Assembly: GCA_963921795.1 (NCBI GenBank)
Contig: OY997641.1
Span: 56,295,193 to 56,359,192 of the forward strand
DNA length: 64,000 nt
Source: Nannobrachium achirus
Taxonomy: Eukaryota > Chordata > Actinopteri > Myctophiformes > Myctophidae
Direction: 5' to 3'
The notes beneath the pieces are model-generated. The model did no database searches. It was not told the origin of the DNA and saw nothing but the letters and a program-made list of their open reading frames with translations. A program made the translations under genes and the position numbers. Of the stretch, positions 9,660 through 20,290 are shown piece after piece (positions within the stretch are counted from its first letter, which is position 1; the number at the start of each line of letters is the position of its first letter).

Positions 9660-9908
9660 GCTTAATTGCAGGACTCTAATTCCTATGTGATGATGCCCCC
9701 TGCTAGACGTGTGAGTGTGATTAATTAATTAATATACCAGGTAGTAAAAATGATAGAGACACTGACACACATTGTGACTGGCAGGCTGTATACAGGAATA
9801 AATAAATGTTCTGAGGCGATCAGGGCTAACAGAACATTGCAACACCTGTCATTCAAACAGTAACAACTTTGCGTGTGGCCGGTCCCTCGCTTGCGTGGGG
9901 TTTGATTG

Positions 9909-10874
9909 TTTAAAAGGCGCATTTCCACTGCAGGGCCAAGCCAGAACCAGAACCAGAACTTTCCAGCTCAACTGGTCAGCCTGATTTGGCTGAGACAAAA
10001 CAGCTGGTCATTTGAACAGCAGCACATTCGGGAATCTAAAATCTAAAATAACAGCTGTATGTAAGAAATACGTCTTTAGTTACTACTTTCTGGATATAAA
10101 AATAAAATAAAAAACAATAGAAAGTTCAAACAAGCTGCTAACTGTACTGAGCTGGTACGCTGCCTCTACGGAGAAAAAAAGCGTGTCTCTCTCACACACG
10201 CACGCACGCACACACGATACGAAGCAGGCGTGTCCTGAACACAGCGCACGGCTCGGCTGCTGAGTGCTGCTGACTCGAGTCACCAATGCACGGGCGAATG
10301 TAGAAATGCTTGTTGTCGGTCTATCGACGTACATTTTCTTTATTTGTGCTAGGCACCGTGTCTGTCTGCTTGTGCACTCGACGTCGACGCCCATTTCAGA
10401 AAGACGACGGCGACGAAATTTGTTTGAAAATCCTTTCATTTAGAACGGATGCTTCTAGCTCCTTCTGGATATTTTCTTCTCCCGCCCAGACACAAATAAG
10501 AGCCTGTATCATCACATTCACTTGACCAATGTGTCGTGGCTGTCGTCTGGCGTCGCGTCCATACATTTCTGTGTTTCTATCTGTCAGAATAGGATTTTAA
10601 AAATGACGCTGTTGTGTTGTGAGAGATTTCTCCCCGTTCTCCTCGGTGTCGTTACCTCCGCTCGACCAATCGAGAGCCGGAGCGTTGCTGGCCCCGCCCA
10701 TAGGTTCTCAAGTTTAGTTCTACATCAGGAGCAGGACCTAAAAAAGGTTCCAGGAGGTTCCAGGAACCTTGTCTGGAACCGGGCTGTTCGCAATGGAAAC
10801 AAAACCAGAACCAAAAAAATAGGTTCTGGTTCCTGAAAGTTCTGGTTCCACCTTGCAGTGGAAAAGCGCCTTTT
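9909..10874. mobile_element. TIR element with GAACC-rich ends
   Basis: Inverted ends AAAAGGCGCATTTCCACTGC (9912) and, at 10855-10874, the reverse complement with two mismatches. TTTGATTG occurs directly before (9901-9908) and at the right edge (10872-10879), consistent with an 8-bp target duplication. The interior has no transposase. Multiple GAACCAGAAC words lie near each end and could be subterminal protein-binding repeats. Confidence 0.65.
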
Positions 10875-10879
10875 GATTG

Positions 10880-11486
10880 AAGAATTTTTCAGAAGTTTGT
10901 ATAGGCAAAAGTACAATTTTCATTCAAATCACTGTTACAAGGTCAACTAAAAGGAGATCCTAGTAAGCTTTTCGGCTTATTTACACAGGAACCACTTCAT
11001 GTATCTCATATAACATTGAATGACAGACAGATAGAACACAGTAGAATTGTCAGTAACAAAAGGGGAGAAAATAAACAATATAATATAGGCTAAATAAAAG
11101 CAGTCATAAAAACAAGGGAAAAATAAATAATATTAATAAAGTGAAATAGGGGATATTTACAAAGGAAAAGGGAGGTAGGTATATGGGCTTCGTTTATTAC
11201 GAGTTTCGAATAGCAGCCGTTTGTAGGTGACTTTTCAGACCGATTTTGAAGGAGGCTAGGGTGCGGTAGGGCTTCCACATGTTGGTGGTATAGCAGGAGA
11301 ACGAATTAGAACCTTTTTTAGAGATAACCGGGGTTGAAAATTATTAGTGGAGCTACCTCTGGTGTGTTGTGATTGTGGACATCCTTGATGCTTAGGAAGT
11401 AATTTGTCAGGTATGGGTGTCTTGGAGGTGTAGTGTATCAGTGTGTGGTGATAAACGGTGTCGAGTCCCCATATCAGATAATCCAG
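10880..11486. other. no gene recognised
   Basis: AT-rich sequence leading into the LINE RT relic. It may contain non-coding LINE parts but nothing is diagnostic. Confidence 0.35.
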
Positions 11487-11779
11487 TAGTAGTCCCACAG
11501 GGATCCATTTTACGCCCTTTATTGTTTTCTTTATATCAATGATTTACCGGATGTGTGCCCAGATTGCAATGTACAAATGTATGCCGACATGCTGCCATCA
11601 CTGTCCAAGGCAAGACCACTGAACAAATCTCTGAGAGTCTAATTAGTGCACTTGACAGGGTACACAACTGGCTTGGCAATGCTTGCCTCATGTTGAATGT
11701 GAAGAAAACAGTGTTTATGTTGTTCAGCAAGAGACCAGTCACTATTGAGAGGTCTGGAGTATTCTCGAAGGGGGTAGAA
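11487..11779 (+). pseudogene. LINE reverse transcriptase relic, 5' piece
   Basis: Plus-strand peptide VPQGSILRPLLFSLYINDLP followed by VQMYAD is the RT PQGS and YADD region. A frame change follows immediately, then ITVQGKTTEQISESLISALD and LNVKKTVFMLFSKR. The frame stops at a TIR insertion and resumes at 12791. Confidence 0.75.
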
Positions 11780-12002
11780 TTAGCCCTTCGCTATGCCCCT
11801 CCTAAAGCCGTCCTTGTCCAATGCCAAGTTAGCAACAGGTTACTAACGCAGCTGACTTGGCAAGCTGCCATGGCGGCGCGCATCGCTGTACCGCGAGTCT
11901 GGCTGCTAGATAGAGATGGGATTTATGGTTCTCTGAAGTGAACCGGATCTCTGAGATCCGTTCCTTTCAAAGAGCCGTTCAAAAGACTGCCTCATTTTAG
12001 TT

Positions 12003-12385
12003 ACTGGTTACTTTGTAGATTTTGATTATGATTGTAAATCACTTCCACCCAAATAGGCCTATACATTTTTGCCATTGGATACATTTCTGGCATTTGAAAA
12101 TAGGTGATCTACAAGCTCACAATGTGTCACGTTGCAATGCATTGAGCTTGTAGATCAGCTATTTGCAAATGATTTTTCTACATTTTACTCATTGGAAAAC
12201 CTGTGAAACAGGACATTCTGCATAATGAGTAGGCCTACGTTCTAATATTGGTAGGCTACTTTAAGTACATTTTGATACCAATACTATTTTACTTTTACTC
12301 AAGTACATTAATAACATTCCAAACTTGATTGCAGATATGTTTACCTAAGTAAAGAAATGTATTACTTTTCCCAACACTGTTCATT
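12003..12385. mobile_element. hAT MITE nested one level deeper
   Basis: AGTTACTGGTTACTTTGTAG at the left and ACTTTTACTCAAGTACATTA with TATTACTTTTCCCAACACTG at the right are the interior and end words of the fish CAGTGGTGTAAAGTA-type MITE. It carries the dispersed hairpin at 12095-12167. Confidence 0.55.
12095..12167. repeat. hairpin family copy (both arms)
   Basis: Arms GTGATCTACAAGCTCACAAT and ATTGAGCTTGTAGATCAGCT are reverse complements with a small bulge. It sits inside a hAT MITE. Confidence 0.85.
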
Positions 12386-12790
12386 AGAAAGGAACGGCTC
12401 CCTACTGTGAACCGAATCATATCGTTCATTTCAAAGAGCCGTTCAAAAGACTCGATTCGTTCGCGAACGTCCCACCCACTCGCTTCCGTGTCACAAACAC
12501 TGAAACAAAAACAGAACGGATTGCACTGACCTACACAAACCCACAGGAATAATTTAGGAGCACTTCATGAGAAAATATAACTGGTAACACTTGTGTACTG
12601 TATGTTAATCTGACTTTAGTATAGGCTATTGTTTTCTTCCTAGACGTGCGTTTGAGGCAGGTTAGTCTGCAGCTGGGTGCTATTGCTGCACGCCGCCATG
12701 GCAGCTTGCCAAGGCACCCGCCTTAGTAACCTGTCGCTAAACGTGGCATTGGGCAAGCACGGGTTTAGGAGGGGCATAGCGAAGGGCTAA

Positions 12791-13010
12791 TTGGAATGTG
12801 TTTCACATTTCAAGTATCTCTGAGTAATATTGGACTCCAACCTAACCTTCAAGAAGCACATAAAAAAGTAACCAATACTATTAAATACAATCTGCGACCC
12901 TACCTAACACAATAGAAGCAGCTAAAACATATCTTCACTGCATATTTTTTTCTCATATGGAATAATGTTTTACAAACTGGTCTTTTGCTAACACAACAAC
13001 CATCAAACCT
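12791..13010 (+). pseudogene. LINE reverse transcriptase relic, 3' piece
   Basis: Continues the relic at 11487-11779 after the TIR element: HFKYL, then ILDSNLTFKKHIKK, then a decayed stretch AKTYLHCIFF. This is the post-RT thumb region. Several frame breaks. Confidence 0.65.
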
Positions 13011-13024
13011 ATTGAACAATTAAC

Positions 13025-13260
13025 CGAGCACAGCTGAGGGCTAGTCATTGATTTTTTTTTTAATTTTTTTTTGAAGCGGTGAAAGCCGCTTCCAAGGAGT
13101 GGCTTTGTGTGTCCCGTTCATGTCCATATATGGTCATTTCAGTCCAGAATGAACAGGTTTTATCTGTCCCGTACATGTGTGTCCCATTCATGTCCATATA
13201 TGTGTCCCAGCGCAGCTGGCGGCTAGTCATTGATTTTTTTTTTTTTTTTTTCATTTTCTT
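13025..13260 (+). repeat. direct repeat bounded by GGCTAGTCATTGATTTTTTT
   Basis: GGCTAGTCATTGATTTTTTT occurs at about 13040 and again at about 13222, bracketing a unit with two copies of GTCCCRTTCATGTCCATATA. Part of the unit recurs at 15840-15900 (GGTCATTTCAGTCCAGAATG). Confidence 0.7.
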
Positions 13261-13269
13261 TTTTTCATT

Positions 13270-13500
13270 TCATTTGAAAGCTGGGGATCATAGCTACAAA
13301 ATGATATATTGGTTGTGGAGATTGACCCAACAGTTTTGAAGATATGGCTTATAGAATGATGCCATGCTGAAATAGGACTTTTGAGATATTCAAGTTTTAA
13401 ATAAATTTCTAACCTGCAATGACCTGACTCCGCCACATGGGGAGCAATCTTCAATTCAATCTTCAATTCAAAGAAGCTTTATTGGCATGAGAACACAAAC
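13270..13500 (-). repeat. repeat shared with 16090-16350, probable LINE 3' end
   Basis: ATGATATATTGGTTGTGGAG and TTATAGAATGATGCCATGC are shared with the second copy. The minus strand ends in AATAAAGCTTCTTTGAATTG, a LINE-like 3' terminus with a short GAATT tail. Confidence 0.55.
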
Positions 13501-13681
13501 GTTTACACAGTGGTGGAAAAAGTACCTACATTTTATAATTAAGTAAAAGTATCAATTCTGCAATGTAGAATCACTCTGTTACAAGTAAAAGTCCAGAATT
13601 AAAAATGTAGTTGAGTAAAAGTACAAAAGTATTGGTATCCAAATGTACTTAAAGTACCAAAAGTAAAAGTACAAAATGTTT

Positions 13682-13754
13682 GAAAATAGCAGATCTACAA
13701 GCTCACAACGCGTCGTACCGCAATGCGCTGTGAGCTTGTAGATCGGCTATTTTT
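13682..13754. repeat. hairpin family copy, best preserved
   Basis: Left arm AATAGCAGATCTACAAGCTC and right arm GAGCTTGTAGATCGGCTATT pair over about 27 positions; the GATC-to-GGCT unit is 57 nt. Confidence 0.92.
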
Positions 13755-13870
13755 AAATAGCCTTGGTATAACATAGGGCTAAAGTGGTTTATGTATGTTT
13801 TAAACTTTAGTTATTGCTTTGTAGATTTTTATTTTAATAGTCCAAATTGTAGCCTATACACATTTTGGCC

Positions 13871-13917
13871 ATTTGAAAATAGCTCACATTGTGAGCTTGT
13901 AGATCTGCTATTTTAAA
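13871..13917. repeat. hairpin family copy, left arm deleted
   Basis: TTGTGAGCTTGTAGATCTGC retained; the left arm is reduced to GAAAATAGCTCACA. Confidence 0.8.
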
Positions 13918-14216
13918 ATATATATTTATTTAATACCGGACTTCTACTTGTAACAGAGTATAAATTGCAGTAGGCAACTGCCTATAGTACTGATACTTTT
14001 ATGAGAAAAGGAAAGTTTTCTTCCTATAGAGAGGCACAACGTTCTATGGGGCACAGTTTTCGTCTACTCTACGTTGCTCTACGGGAATGCACGTGCGCAA
14101 CACCAGAACTCGTGCCCTATCGAAATTGGGGTCGGCTAACTGTGCTAACTGTGCTTTATGTAACATCGTCGAGTGTTTGTGTAACTTCAGTCAGATTGAA
14201 GGATCATCTGACTCTG

Positions 14217-14965
14217 AAGGCCTGTCCATACTTTGACCGAAACCGCCGTTTTCGGTCAAAAGGTCCTTTTCAACTATAAAATTTAATTCCTCGAAAGTTC
14301 TGGAATGCTTTTTCTCGAACAATAGTTCTGAAATTTGCACAACGAGATGTTGTCACTCGCCGAAATCAGGTTCGGTGAAACGGCAAACGTGATTGATCGG
14401 TTGGACCCCCCCCCCCCAGCTACTGTACACTGGAAAGCCTGGTGACGCGAGGCTACTGTACATTGCTTTTGTTTTTGCTTTGCGACCCGCGAAAACTACT
14501 ATAACTGTGTGTCGGTGCATGCTCAATGAGCGGCGCGACACGACGCAGAAGGTCGTCAAAACGACTGGCAGACATTCTCATTATTTCAAAATGTTTCTCC
14601 TCGTCCATGCCCCTCATCCCCTGAACGAGAGTCTGTCGTATTTAGCGGGCGGACATACGCCCGACGCGTTATTGGAAATCACACCAATGACGATACCACC
14701 GACGGCTAGATGTGCTCGCCTCCTCCTCAGCCGCACAAAGCAGGGCAAAATCCTCCTCCTCCTCCTCTGCCTCCTCTAACATTTCCTCCTCGTCTTCCCC
14801 CTCCTCCATAACCTACGTGCCACCGCTTCCAACTTCCAACGTGCCAACCCTCCGAACAGGAGCGAAGTATGAACATCCGACGCTTTTTTTTCGGAAAAGA
14901 TAAAAAATAAAAAGGTTTATTTTTCAACCGAAAAGTTCGGTTCTGTCGAAGTATGGAGAGGCCTT
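14217..14965. mobile_element. TIR element, about 750 bp
   Basis: Ends AAGGCCTGTCCATACTTTGA (14217) and its inverted copy closing at 14965 (GAAGTATGGAGAGGCCTT) match over roughly 28 bp. The ORFs inside show no transposase resemblance. Confidence 0.65.
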
Positions 14966-14973
14966 GATAATAA

Positions 14974-15037
14974 ACCACAATCTACAGGCTACGCTTAACC
15001 GCCTCGCGTTGTGAGCTTGTAGAAGAGCAAAAATAGA
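14974..15037. repeat. hairpin family copy, decayed
   Basis: GCGTTGTGAGCTTGTAGA with a weak left arm AATCTACAGGCT; it lies directly against the right end of the TIR element. Confidence 0.6.
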
Positions 15038-15774
15038 TTTTGGTCGCGTTTTATACAACAGATGCATACGTTAGCCTGCAGCTAGCGCTAGCTAACGCTA
15101 GCTAGCGTTAGCCGTTAGCCACTCATAGCCAGTCATCCAGAATAGTCTACTCTAAAGTCAACTTTCCGACGGCGAGTGAACGATTGCATTCCATCCATGT
15201 TTTCTTGGCTGTCAATTTATTGTCCAAAAAAACAAACGCTCTGAACGTCAAAACGACACTGTTCTATTCAATGCTAAGCTAACTCAGTGACAAAGGAAGC
15301 TTCACGGAAGACAAACGCATACGTCACAGACGCCCCCAGGCAGGAACGGATCATTTTCACCCGCGTAGAAGAAGAAACAGCGGAAGTGAACGGCGGAAGA
15401 CTAATAAATAAAATAATACACTAAATCATTATAACAACATTACGTGGTTAATAATTGTTCATTTGGAACACACGTGGCATTACATTAATGGGATATTATA
15501 CTGTGGGTTGCATCGCTAAGTAATGGAGTCCCGATATTACCGCATTTGGCTACAAACGGCTTACAAAGGCTGGCTAGTTAGCATTTTAGCTAATATCAAC
15601 TGGGAGGACTAACAGAATTATGTACCGATCTCTCACATTAATTAAAAAAAGTCTTATTTACATGCAGAGTTAAGCTCTGGCGTTTAAGTGAAATGTAGCC
15701 TATATATTATGAGATGCTGTTGTGGCATTATCTTTTTAGAGAGAAAAAACAAACAAAAAACGTCATATTGGCTG
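15038..15774. other. no gene recognised
   Basis: Contains an AGCGCTAGCTAACGCTAGCT palindromic patch at about 15079-15120. Otherwise nothing recognised. Confidence 0.4.
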
Positions 15775-16350
15775 TAGGGAATAATGACACTTCCCGAGAT
15801 GACACTTCCCGAGATGACTGGCTCCCAGCCAAATTGGGACACATATGGTCATTTCAGTCCAGAATGAACAGGTTTTATCTGTCCCGTACGTCCAGAATAT
15901 GTGTGTAATGTCCGTCCCGGTCTGATGATTGGATGATAAAAAATGTCCAATGAGACCATACTTTGAGGATTGGTCAAGCTTCACATGACAATTCGGCCCT
16001 CCAGATAAAATCATTCATTCATTCTTAGCTCTAGAACACATAGAATAAAAGTTCACCGCTTCACTTCGAACCGAGGTTTGATTTTAACCCTAACCCTATT
16101 TCATTTGAAAGCCGGGAATCATAGCTACAAAATGATATATTGGTTGTGGAGATTGACCCAACAGTTTTGAAGATATGGCTTATAGAATGATGCCATGCAG
16201 AAATTATACTTCTGAGATTTTTAGCTTTTAAGGTAACTATATATAACCTGCAATGACCTGATGGGGAGTAGAGAGCAATCTTCAATGCAAAGAAGCTTTA
16301 TTGGCATGAAACAAACTTTACATTGCCAAAGCAAGACCCCAAAATGCATG
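15775..16350 (-). repeat. repeat shared with 13130-13500
   Basis: Shares CAGTCCAGAATGAACAGGTT and the LINE-like 3' end (minus strand AATAAAGCTTCTTTG). A tandem ATGACACTTCCCGAG pair occurs at about 15784-15815. Confidence 0.55.
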
Positions 16351-16494
16351 TATTTAGCCTGTCAAAAATGTATTGTATTACTTAAATTGATTACTGAATT
16401 CCATTATAAGACAATGAGGACTTTATTGTTGAAATTGTGTTTTAGTTAATTCCAGCAGACAGGAGGACGCCATGTTTGGAAGTTATCCAATGGT

Positions 16495-16665
16495 GTAAAG
16501 TAACAAAATGTACATGTACTGTACTGTACTGTACCTGTTTCCTATTTCCAATACTTTTACTTCTACTCCACAATACATCTCGGATCCAAATATTGTACAT
16601 TTACTCCACTACATTTATTTGAAAACTTTAGTTACTACTAGTTAGTTTGCGGATACAAATTATAA
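16495..16665 (+). mobile_element. hAT MITE fragment
   Basis: TGGTGTAAAGTAACAAAATG, ACTTTTACTTCTACTCCACA and CTCCACTACATTTATTTGAA are diagnostic words of the fish MITE family. The right half is replaced by AT-rich sequence and a TG run. Confidence 0.7.
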
Positions 16666-16699
16666 TATTATAAAATAATATATATATATACTCTATATG

Positions 16700-16705
<6 letters not shown>

Positions 16706-16764
<59 letters not shown>
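16706..16764. repeat. (TG)n microsatellite
   Basis: Nearly 30 perfect TG units, about 95 bp before the GIMAP a1 exon. Confidence 0.97.
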
Positions 16765-16766
<2 letters not shown>

Positions 16767-16859
16767 ACACCACTTTAACTGCATGTAATGAATTAGATGA
16801 AAGGTGGTGGAACTAAAACGCCTAATATAAATAACATCCTTGTAAAACTCTCTCAACAG

Positions 16860-17785
16860 AGCAAATAAAGAAAGAAGATGAGCTACGGATTGTTCTTGTT
16901 GGAAAGACTGGAGTCGGGAAGAGTGCTACTGGCAACACCATCTTAGGAACTGCGTCATTTAGCTCCAAGCTATCCTCTTCCTCTGTGACAGATATATGCA
17001 AAAAAAAAGTAGGAGAGTTATGCGGACAAAAAGTGTCCATTGTTGATACTCCAGGTTTGTTTGACACAAGGAAAAATAAAGAAGAAATAGTGATGGAGAT
17101 TAAGAAATGTATCTGTTTGTCGTCTCCTGGTCCCCATGCTTTCCTGGTTGTGATCCAAGCAGGAAGATTTACACAAGAGGAATCAGACACAGTGGAAATC
17201 ATCCAGACCACCTTTGGAGAAAAGGCAGGATGTTATACAATGGTCTTGTTCACCAGAGGCGATGACCTGGAAGGAAGTACCACCATAGAGGAATACTTCA
17301 AGGGTAATAAACGTCTTGACACTATTATTAAACAATGCAAAGGAGGATATCATGTTTTTAACAACAAAACCAAAGATCGCTCTCAAGTCTTGAAACTACT
17401 ACAGAAAGTCAAGAAAATGATTGAGGATAACGGAGGAAGCCACTACACCAACGAGCTGTTCCAACTGGCAGAGAAATCCATAATGGAAGAAAAATTAAAG
17501 ATTCTGGAAGAAAATACTCGTCTGACCGACGAAGAAGCAAGAAAAATAGCGGAGAAAAATAATACCTTCATTAAGAAATTCCCTTTCGCGTGGGTAGCTG
17601 TGGGTGTAACTGTAGGTTTGATTACAGCTGGGGCTGTAGGTGCCGTTGCTGTTTTTGCAGCACCAGTTGTTCTTCCTATAGCAGGAGCTTTAGCTCTAGC
17701 AGGTGCTGGTGGCAGTGTAGCAGCAGGATTGACAGCTGGAGTTACAGCTAAGCTTAAGGTTCCAGACAAATGCAAAGTGCAGTGA
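16860..17785 (+). CDS. GIMAP/AIG1-type GTPase a1, terminal coding exon
   Basis: Septin-like GTPase of the immunity-associated GIMAP family, which binds GTP at intracellular membranes. The exon begins after the acceptor CTCTCTCAACAG and is read AG|CAA (phase 1); an upstream first exon must supply the start and was not found. Motifs: G1 GKTGVGKS, G3 DTPG, the family box SPGPHAFLVVIQAGRFTQEE, FTRGDD at G4. About 307 residues here. From about residue 235 the protein carries a long Gly/Ala/Val-rich hydrophobic stretch (AGAVGAVAVFAAPVVLPIAG and onward), a likely membrane anchor, before ending PDKCKVQ. The internal Met at 16985 is not the start because the P-loop lies before it. Gene a2 is the closest relative in the window. 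Confidence 0.9.
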
Positions 17786-18336
17786 TATTGAAGTTTGTCT
17801 CTGATCATTAGTTTAGGGTGATTACACCATTGAAGGATATGATCCAAAAATGTCCACGTTTTTACCATAAATGTGACGTCGAATCTGTCTAAATATGTGT
17901 ATTTTTTTTATTTAGCCTTTGCCTAAATTTGATTCAATAATACCCTGTGTATAATGGTAATCTGAATATAATTCATTATTAATTCATTCTAATTTTATAT
18001 ATTCTTTTATGCATTATAGTAATACATTTCAATATTAGAATGTATATGTTTTTTTACATTTTGTTGTGCAGCCTTTTAAAGATTGCTGTTTCATCACAAT
18101 AAGATCTCATATTAATATCTGTAATATTATTCTTTCTATTCTAATAAACACAATTGAACATAATATGTGTCAAGCCCATGTGTTTGCTGTGCAGCTTGTT
18201 AAAGAGTATGGTGTTTCATCTACTGTAAATGCATCTTCTAATAATATATATTTTCTAAATATATGTTTTTCTGTTTGTTTACATGATATGTTTACATGGA
18301 ATCTAGTCTCATTTCAATAACCTCTGTTATTTTCAG
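17786..18336. other. AT-rich 3' flank of GIMAP a1
   Basis: Probable 3' UTR; an AATAAA lies at 18143-18148. No other gene recognised. Confidence 0.45.
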
Positions 18337-18515
18337 GGTCTTAGCTGAGAGTGGTGTTTGTAGGTCAGGAGAGTTTGACTGTACAATAGTTTAGGTTTTG
18401 CACCAGTCACACAAAGTGAAAAGGCAGAAGGAGATGTGTTCAACAGGAGGGTAACAGTGGTGGACACCCCTGGACTGTGTAACAGTAAACTGTCAGAAGA
18501 ACAACAGGAAGCAGA
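18337..18515 (+). pseudogene. GIMAP b-type relic without P-loop
   Basis: Starts after the acceptor TTATTTTCAG exactly where the b-type exon 2 starts (compare GGTCTTAGCTGAG with b3 GGTCTGCAGTGAG). The 40-odd bases encoding G1 (GQEKVGKS) are deleted. FAPVT, SEKAEGDVFNRRVTVVDTPG and CNSKLSEEQQEAE then follow. It stops abruptly at unrelated DNA. Orientation is opposite to b1-b3, so it derives from an inverted copy or was moved. Confidence 0.85.
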
Positions 18516-19062
18516 GGATATACCATGCAGGCAAGAATCCTCTTCATTATTGCCTTTGGATGCAGCCTGCCTGGCTCTGTTGTACAATGAACACAGACAG
18601 CTGTGGTGGTACTTGGCCTCAATGGCAATCATGTCTCCTGCTGAAAGTTTGGCCAACAGAGCAGTGTCCTCAATGTCAAGGGCACACTTCGGCACATGTG
18701 TGTCAATGTTGTAAGTTGATGCATTATGTAAGCCTGCAGAACCAGCAGGCTCATTGCAGAAGAAGCAAGTAGGATGTGTGGACTGTGGATGGCTGTGAGC
18801 AGATTGTGTGTGCACAGAAGAGGTACTTTGTTGTTGTCCTGCAGTTAATTCCCCCCGATTGCTCATATGCCTTGGTGTTGTAGTTAATCGCTCACATGCC
18901 TGTTTGTTGAATTGTAGGCGACATTTCTTGTGCCACTCAGCCCTGTGTGCTTTCAGAGTGGATTCAATGCCATCCCCATCATCTATCTAAACGCTCCAGG
19001 TTAAGATCCATGGGCATGTTTGTTAGGGAGCTGAACCGGAGAAGGTCTTCGGCCTAACTGAA
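18516..19062 (-). pseudogene. unidentified repeat-associated protein fragment
   Basis: Minus-strand frame reads FSSLTNMPMDLNLERLD, then (after a 4-base slip near 18985) DGDGIESTLKAHRAEWHKKC, RLQFNKQACERL, CFFCNEPAG, DIEDTALLAKLSAGDMIAIE and AKYHHSCLCSLYNRARQA. The CxxC and HxxC spacing suggests metal-binding knuckles. I recall similar peptides in multi-copy fish and invertebrate proteins of unknown function but cannot name the family. It abuts the GIMAP relic at 18515 and continues into it only by chance. Confidence 0.5.
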
Positions 19063-19065
19063 TGG

Positions 19066-19829
19066 ACTAACTGAATAATAATTACTATTATAACATTATG
19101 TTTGCCTGTTTTATCTTTCAATATTGCTGTTTTTGTATTTAGTATTTTGAGAAGTGCTATAATTAAATGCTGACAACTGACCCAAACAGACAACTGACAC
19201 CATGCAACCACAAGTTTCAAAACTGCTGTCAAGCTTACAATTTTAACAGTACATACACATGTTATACATCAAAATGTTCACACGATTCTGCTGCTTCTTA
19301 CACTTTCTGGATAATCTGTGTGATTTTTGTGCTGTAACTTTTTGTTTAAACACTGTCCCTCCCATTCAAACAAATGGAACTTTCAAACTGCGCCAACTCA
19401 GTTAATTTCCCTGTTTCAACGTACGTTTTTAAACTGCCGTCATGCCTACAATTGTAAAAGTTCATACAGATCTTTATAGCTTAAAATGTTCACACGGCTC
19501 TGCTGAGTCCTACAAAGTGTTCATTTAATCTGGGCAAGTTATATTTTTTGCTGTAGACCTGCCTGAATCCAGCTATGCTTTTTTCACAGAATTTCAATGT
19601 AATTTGACCTTGACCTAAATGAATTTTCCTGAATTCTGACAATGTCAAAAGTATCCACAAATGAATGGGCATCCCTAACTTAGTTGGAAATGACACTTTA
19701 AGTGTTTTCCTACTCTGTTTGGTTCCAGAATTATGTGTGTTTTAACATTATACACACTGGACTGGTGGCCATCTTGAATTTGACCTCTCCCGGGCCTCAG
19801 GGGTCAAATCTGACTTACGTCCACATCTG
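19066..19829. other. no gene recognised
   Basis: Contains two loosely similar blocks (CAAAATGTTCACACGATTCT at about 19268 and AAAATGTTCACACGGCTCTG at about 19483), suggesting a diverged internal repeat. Nothing else recognised. Confidence 0.4.
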
Positions 19830-20287
19830 AAAATAAACCTTATGGTATGTACTAGCTATGGTAGAAATGTCATGCTTTTTTCAAAAAGTGCACTATTGTT
19901 GTGCTATGCCGCTACACTATAGGAGCAGTGTCTAAAAATGTGTCTTGAAAGAATCGGCCTCATGGTGGCGCGAGAAGAGGGCCATGTGAGAAATTATATT
20001 ATGCCATTTTGGTGAACTACCGTACTGTTGGTATGAACTACTACACAATCTCTTACTCATCAGAACTGTCCTGTTCAACTGTAGGAATTGAATCTTCCTC
20101 GAGTACTTGGTTTGTATACAGTTCTGGAGTTTGGAGAGGTCTGTACATCTCAAACTTTTGTTATAAGACAACTGCAGTTATAAAGCTTGCATAGTCACAT
20201 TTACACGCCAAAAACTCAAGGACTACTACTTTTTCCCCCTCATTTATTCTCTTTTTAATGTTTATTTTATTTGAAAATGAAATATCC
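19830..20287. repeat. duplicated segment, copy 1, left part
   Basis: Matches 24819-25275 almost base for base, including GTGCACTATTGTTGTGCTAT and GAATCGGCCTCATGGTGGCG. Interrupted at 20288 by the L2-like LINE and resumed at 23741. Confidence 0.92.
20053..20148 (-). CDS. short conserved ORF, copy 1
   Basis: Thirty-one codons from an ATG: MYRPLQTPELYTNQVLEEDS and an acidic C-terminus ending DSSDE. Three further copies (24699-24806, 25041-25136, about 26283-26395) keep the frame. Could be the last exon of an unknown gene or an element ORF; no splice acceptor is convincing. Function unknown. Confidence 0.3.
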   Translation of the reverse strand: MYRPLQTPELYTNQVLEEDSIPTVEQDSSDE

Positions 20288-20290
20288 AAG

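Larger units (their letters stand above)
11911..12476. mobile_element. hAT-like MITE nested in the TIR element
   Basis: Termini TAGAGATGGGA and GAACGTCCCACC, with the repeated word CAAAGAGCCGTTCAAAAGAC near both ends. Same family as 61530-62012, where an intact target duplication is visible. It is itself split by a second MITE. Confidence 0.65.
11780..12790. mobile_element. TIR element with about 105-bp ends inside a LINE relic
   Basis: Left end TTAGCCCTTCGCTATGCCCC (11780) and the inverted right end (to 12790) stay alignable for about 105 bp, through GGCAAGCTGCCATGGCGGCG. The flanking LINE peptide reads GVE on the left and LECVSHFKYL on the right, so the element cleanly splits a coding sequence. 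Much of its interior is further insertions. Confidence 0.75.
13508..14000. mobile_element. hAT MITE with two hairpins
   Basis: Starts CAGTGGTGGAAAAAGTACCT and continues with AAGTAAAAGTACAAAATG words. The right end ends in ACTTCTACTTGTAACAGAG. Two copies of the dispersed hairpin lie inside (13682-13754 complete, 13871-13917 shortened). Confidence 0.7.

Noticed and set aside
16463-16485. ATG micro-exon for GIMAP a1 (ATGTTTGGAAGTTATCCA)
   Set aside because: The GTGTAAAG after it is the start of a hAT MITE and the phase does not match the required one-base overhang.
17443-17868. 141-codon minus-strand ORF opposite GIMAP a1
   Set aside because: Antisense of the Gly/Ala-rich a1 tail; composition explains the open frame.
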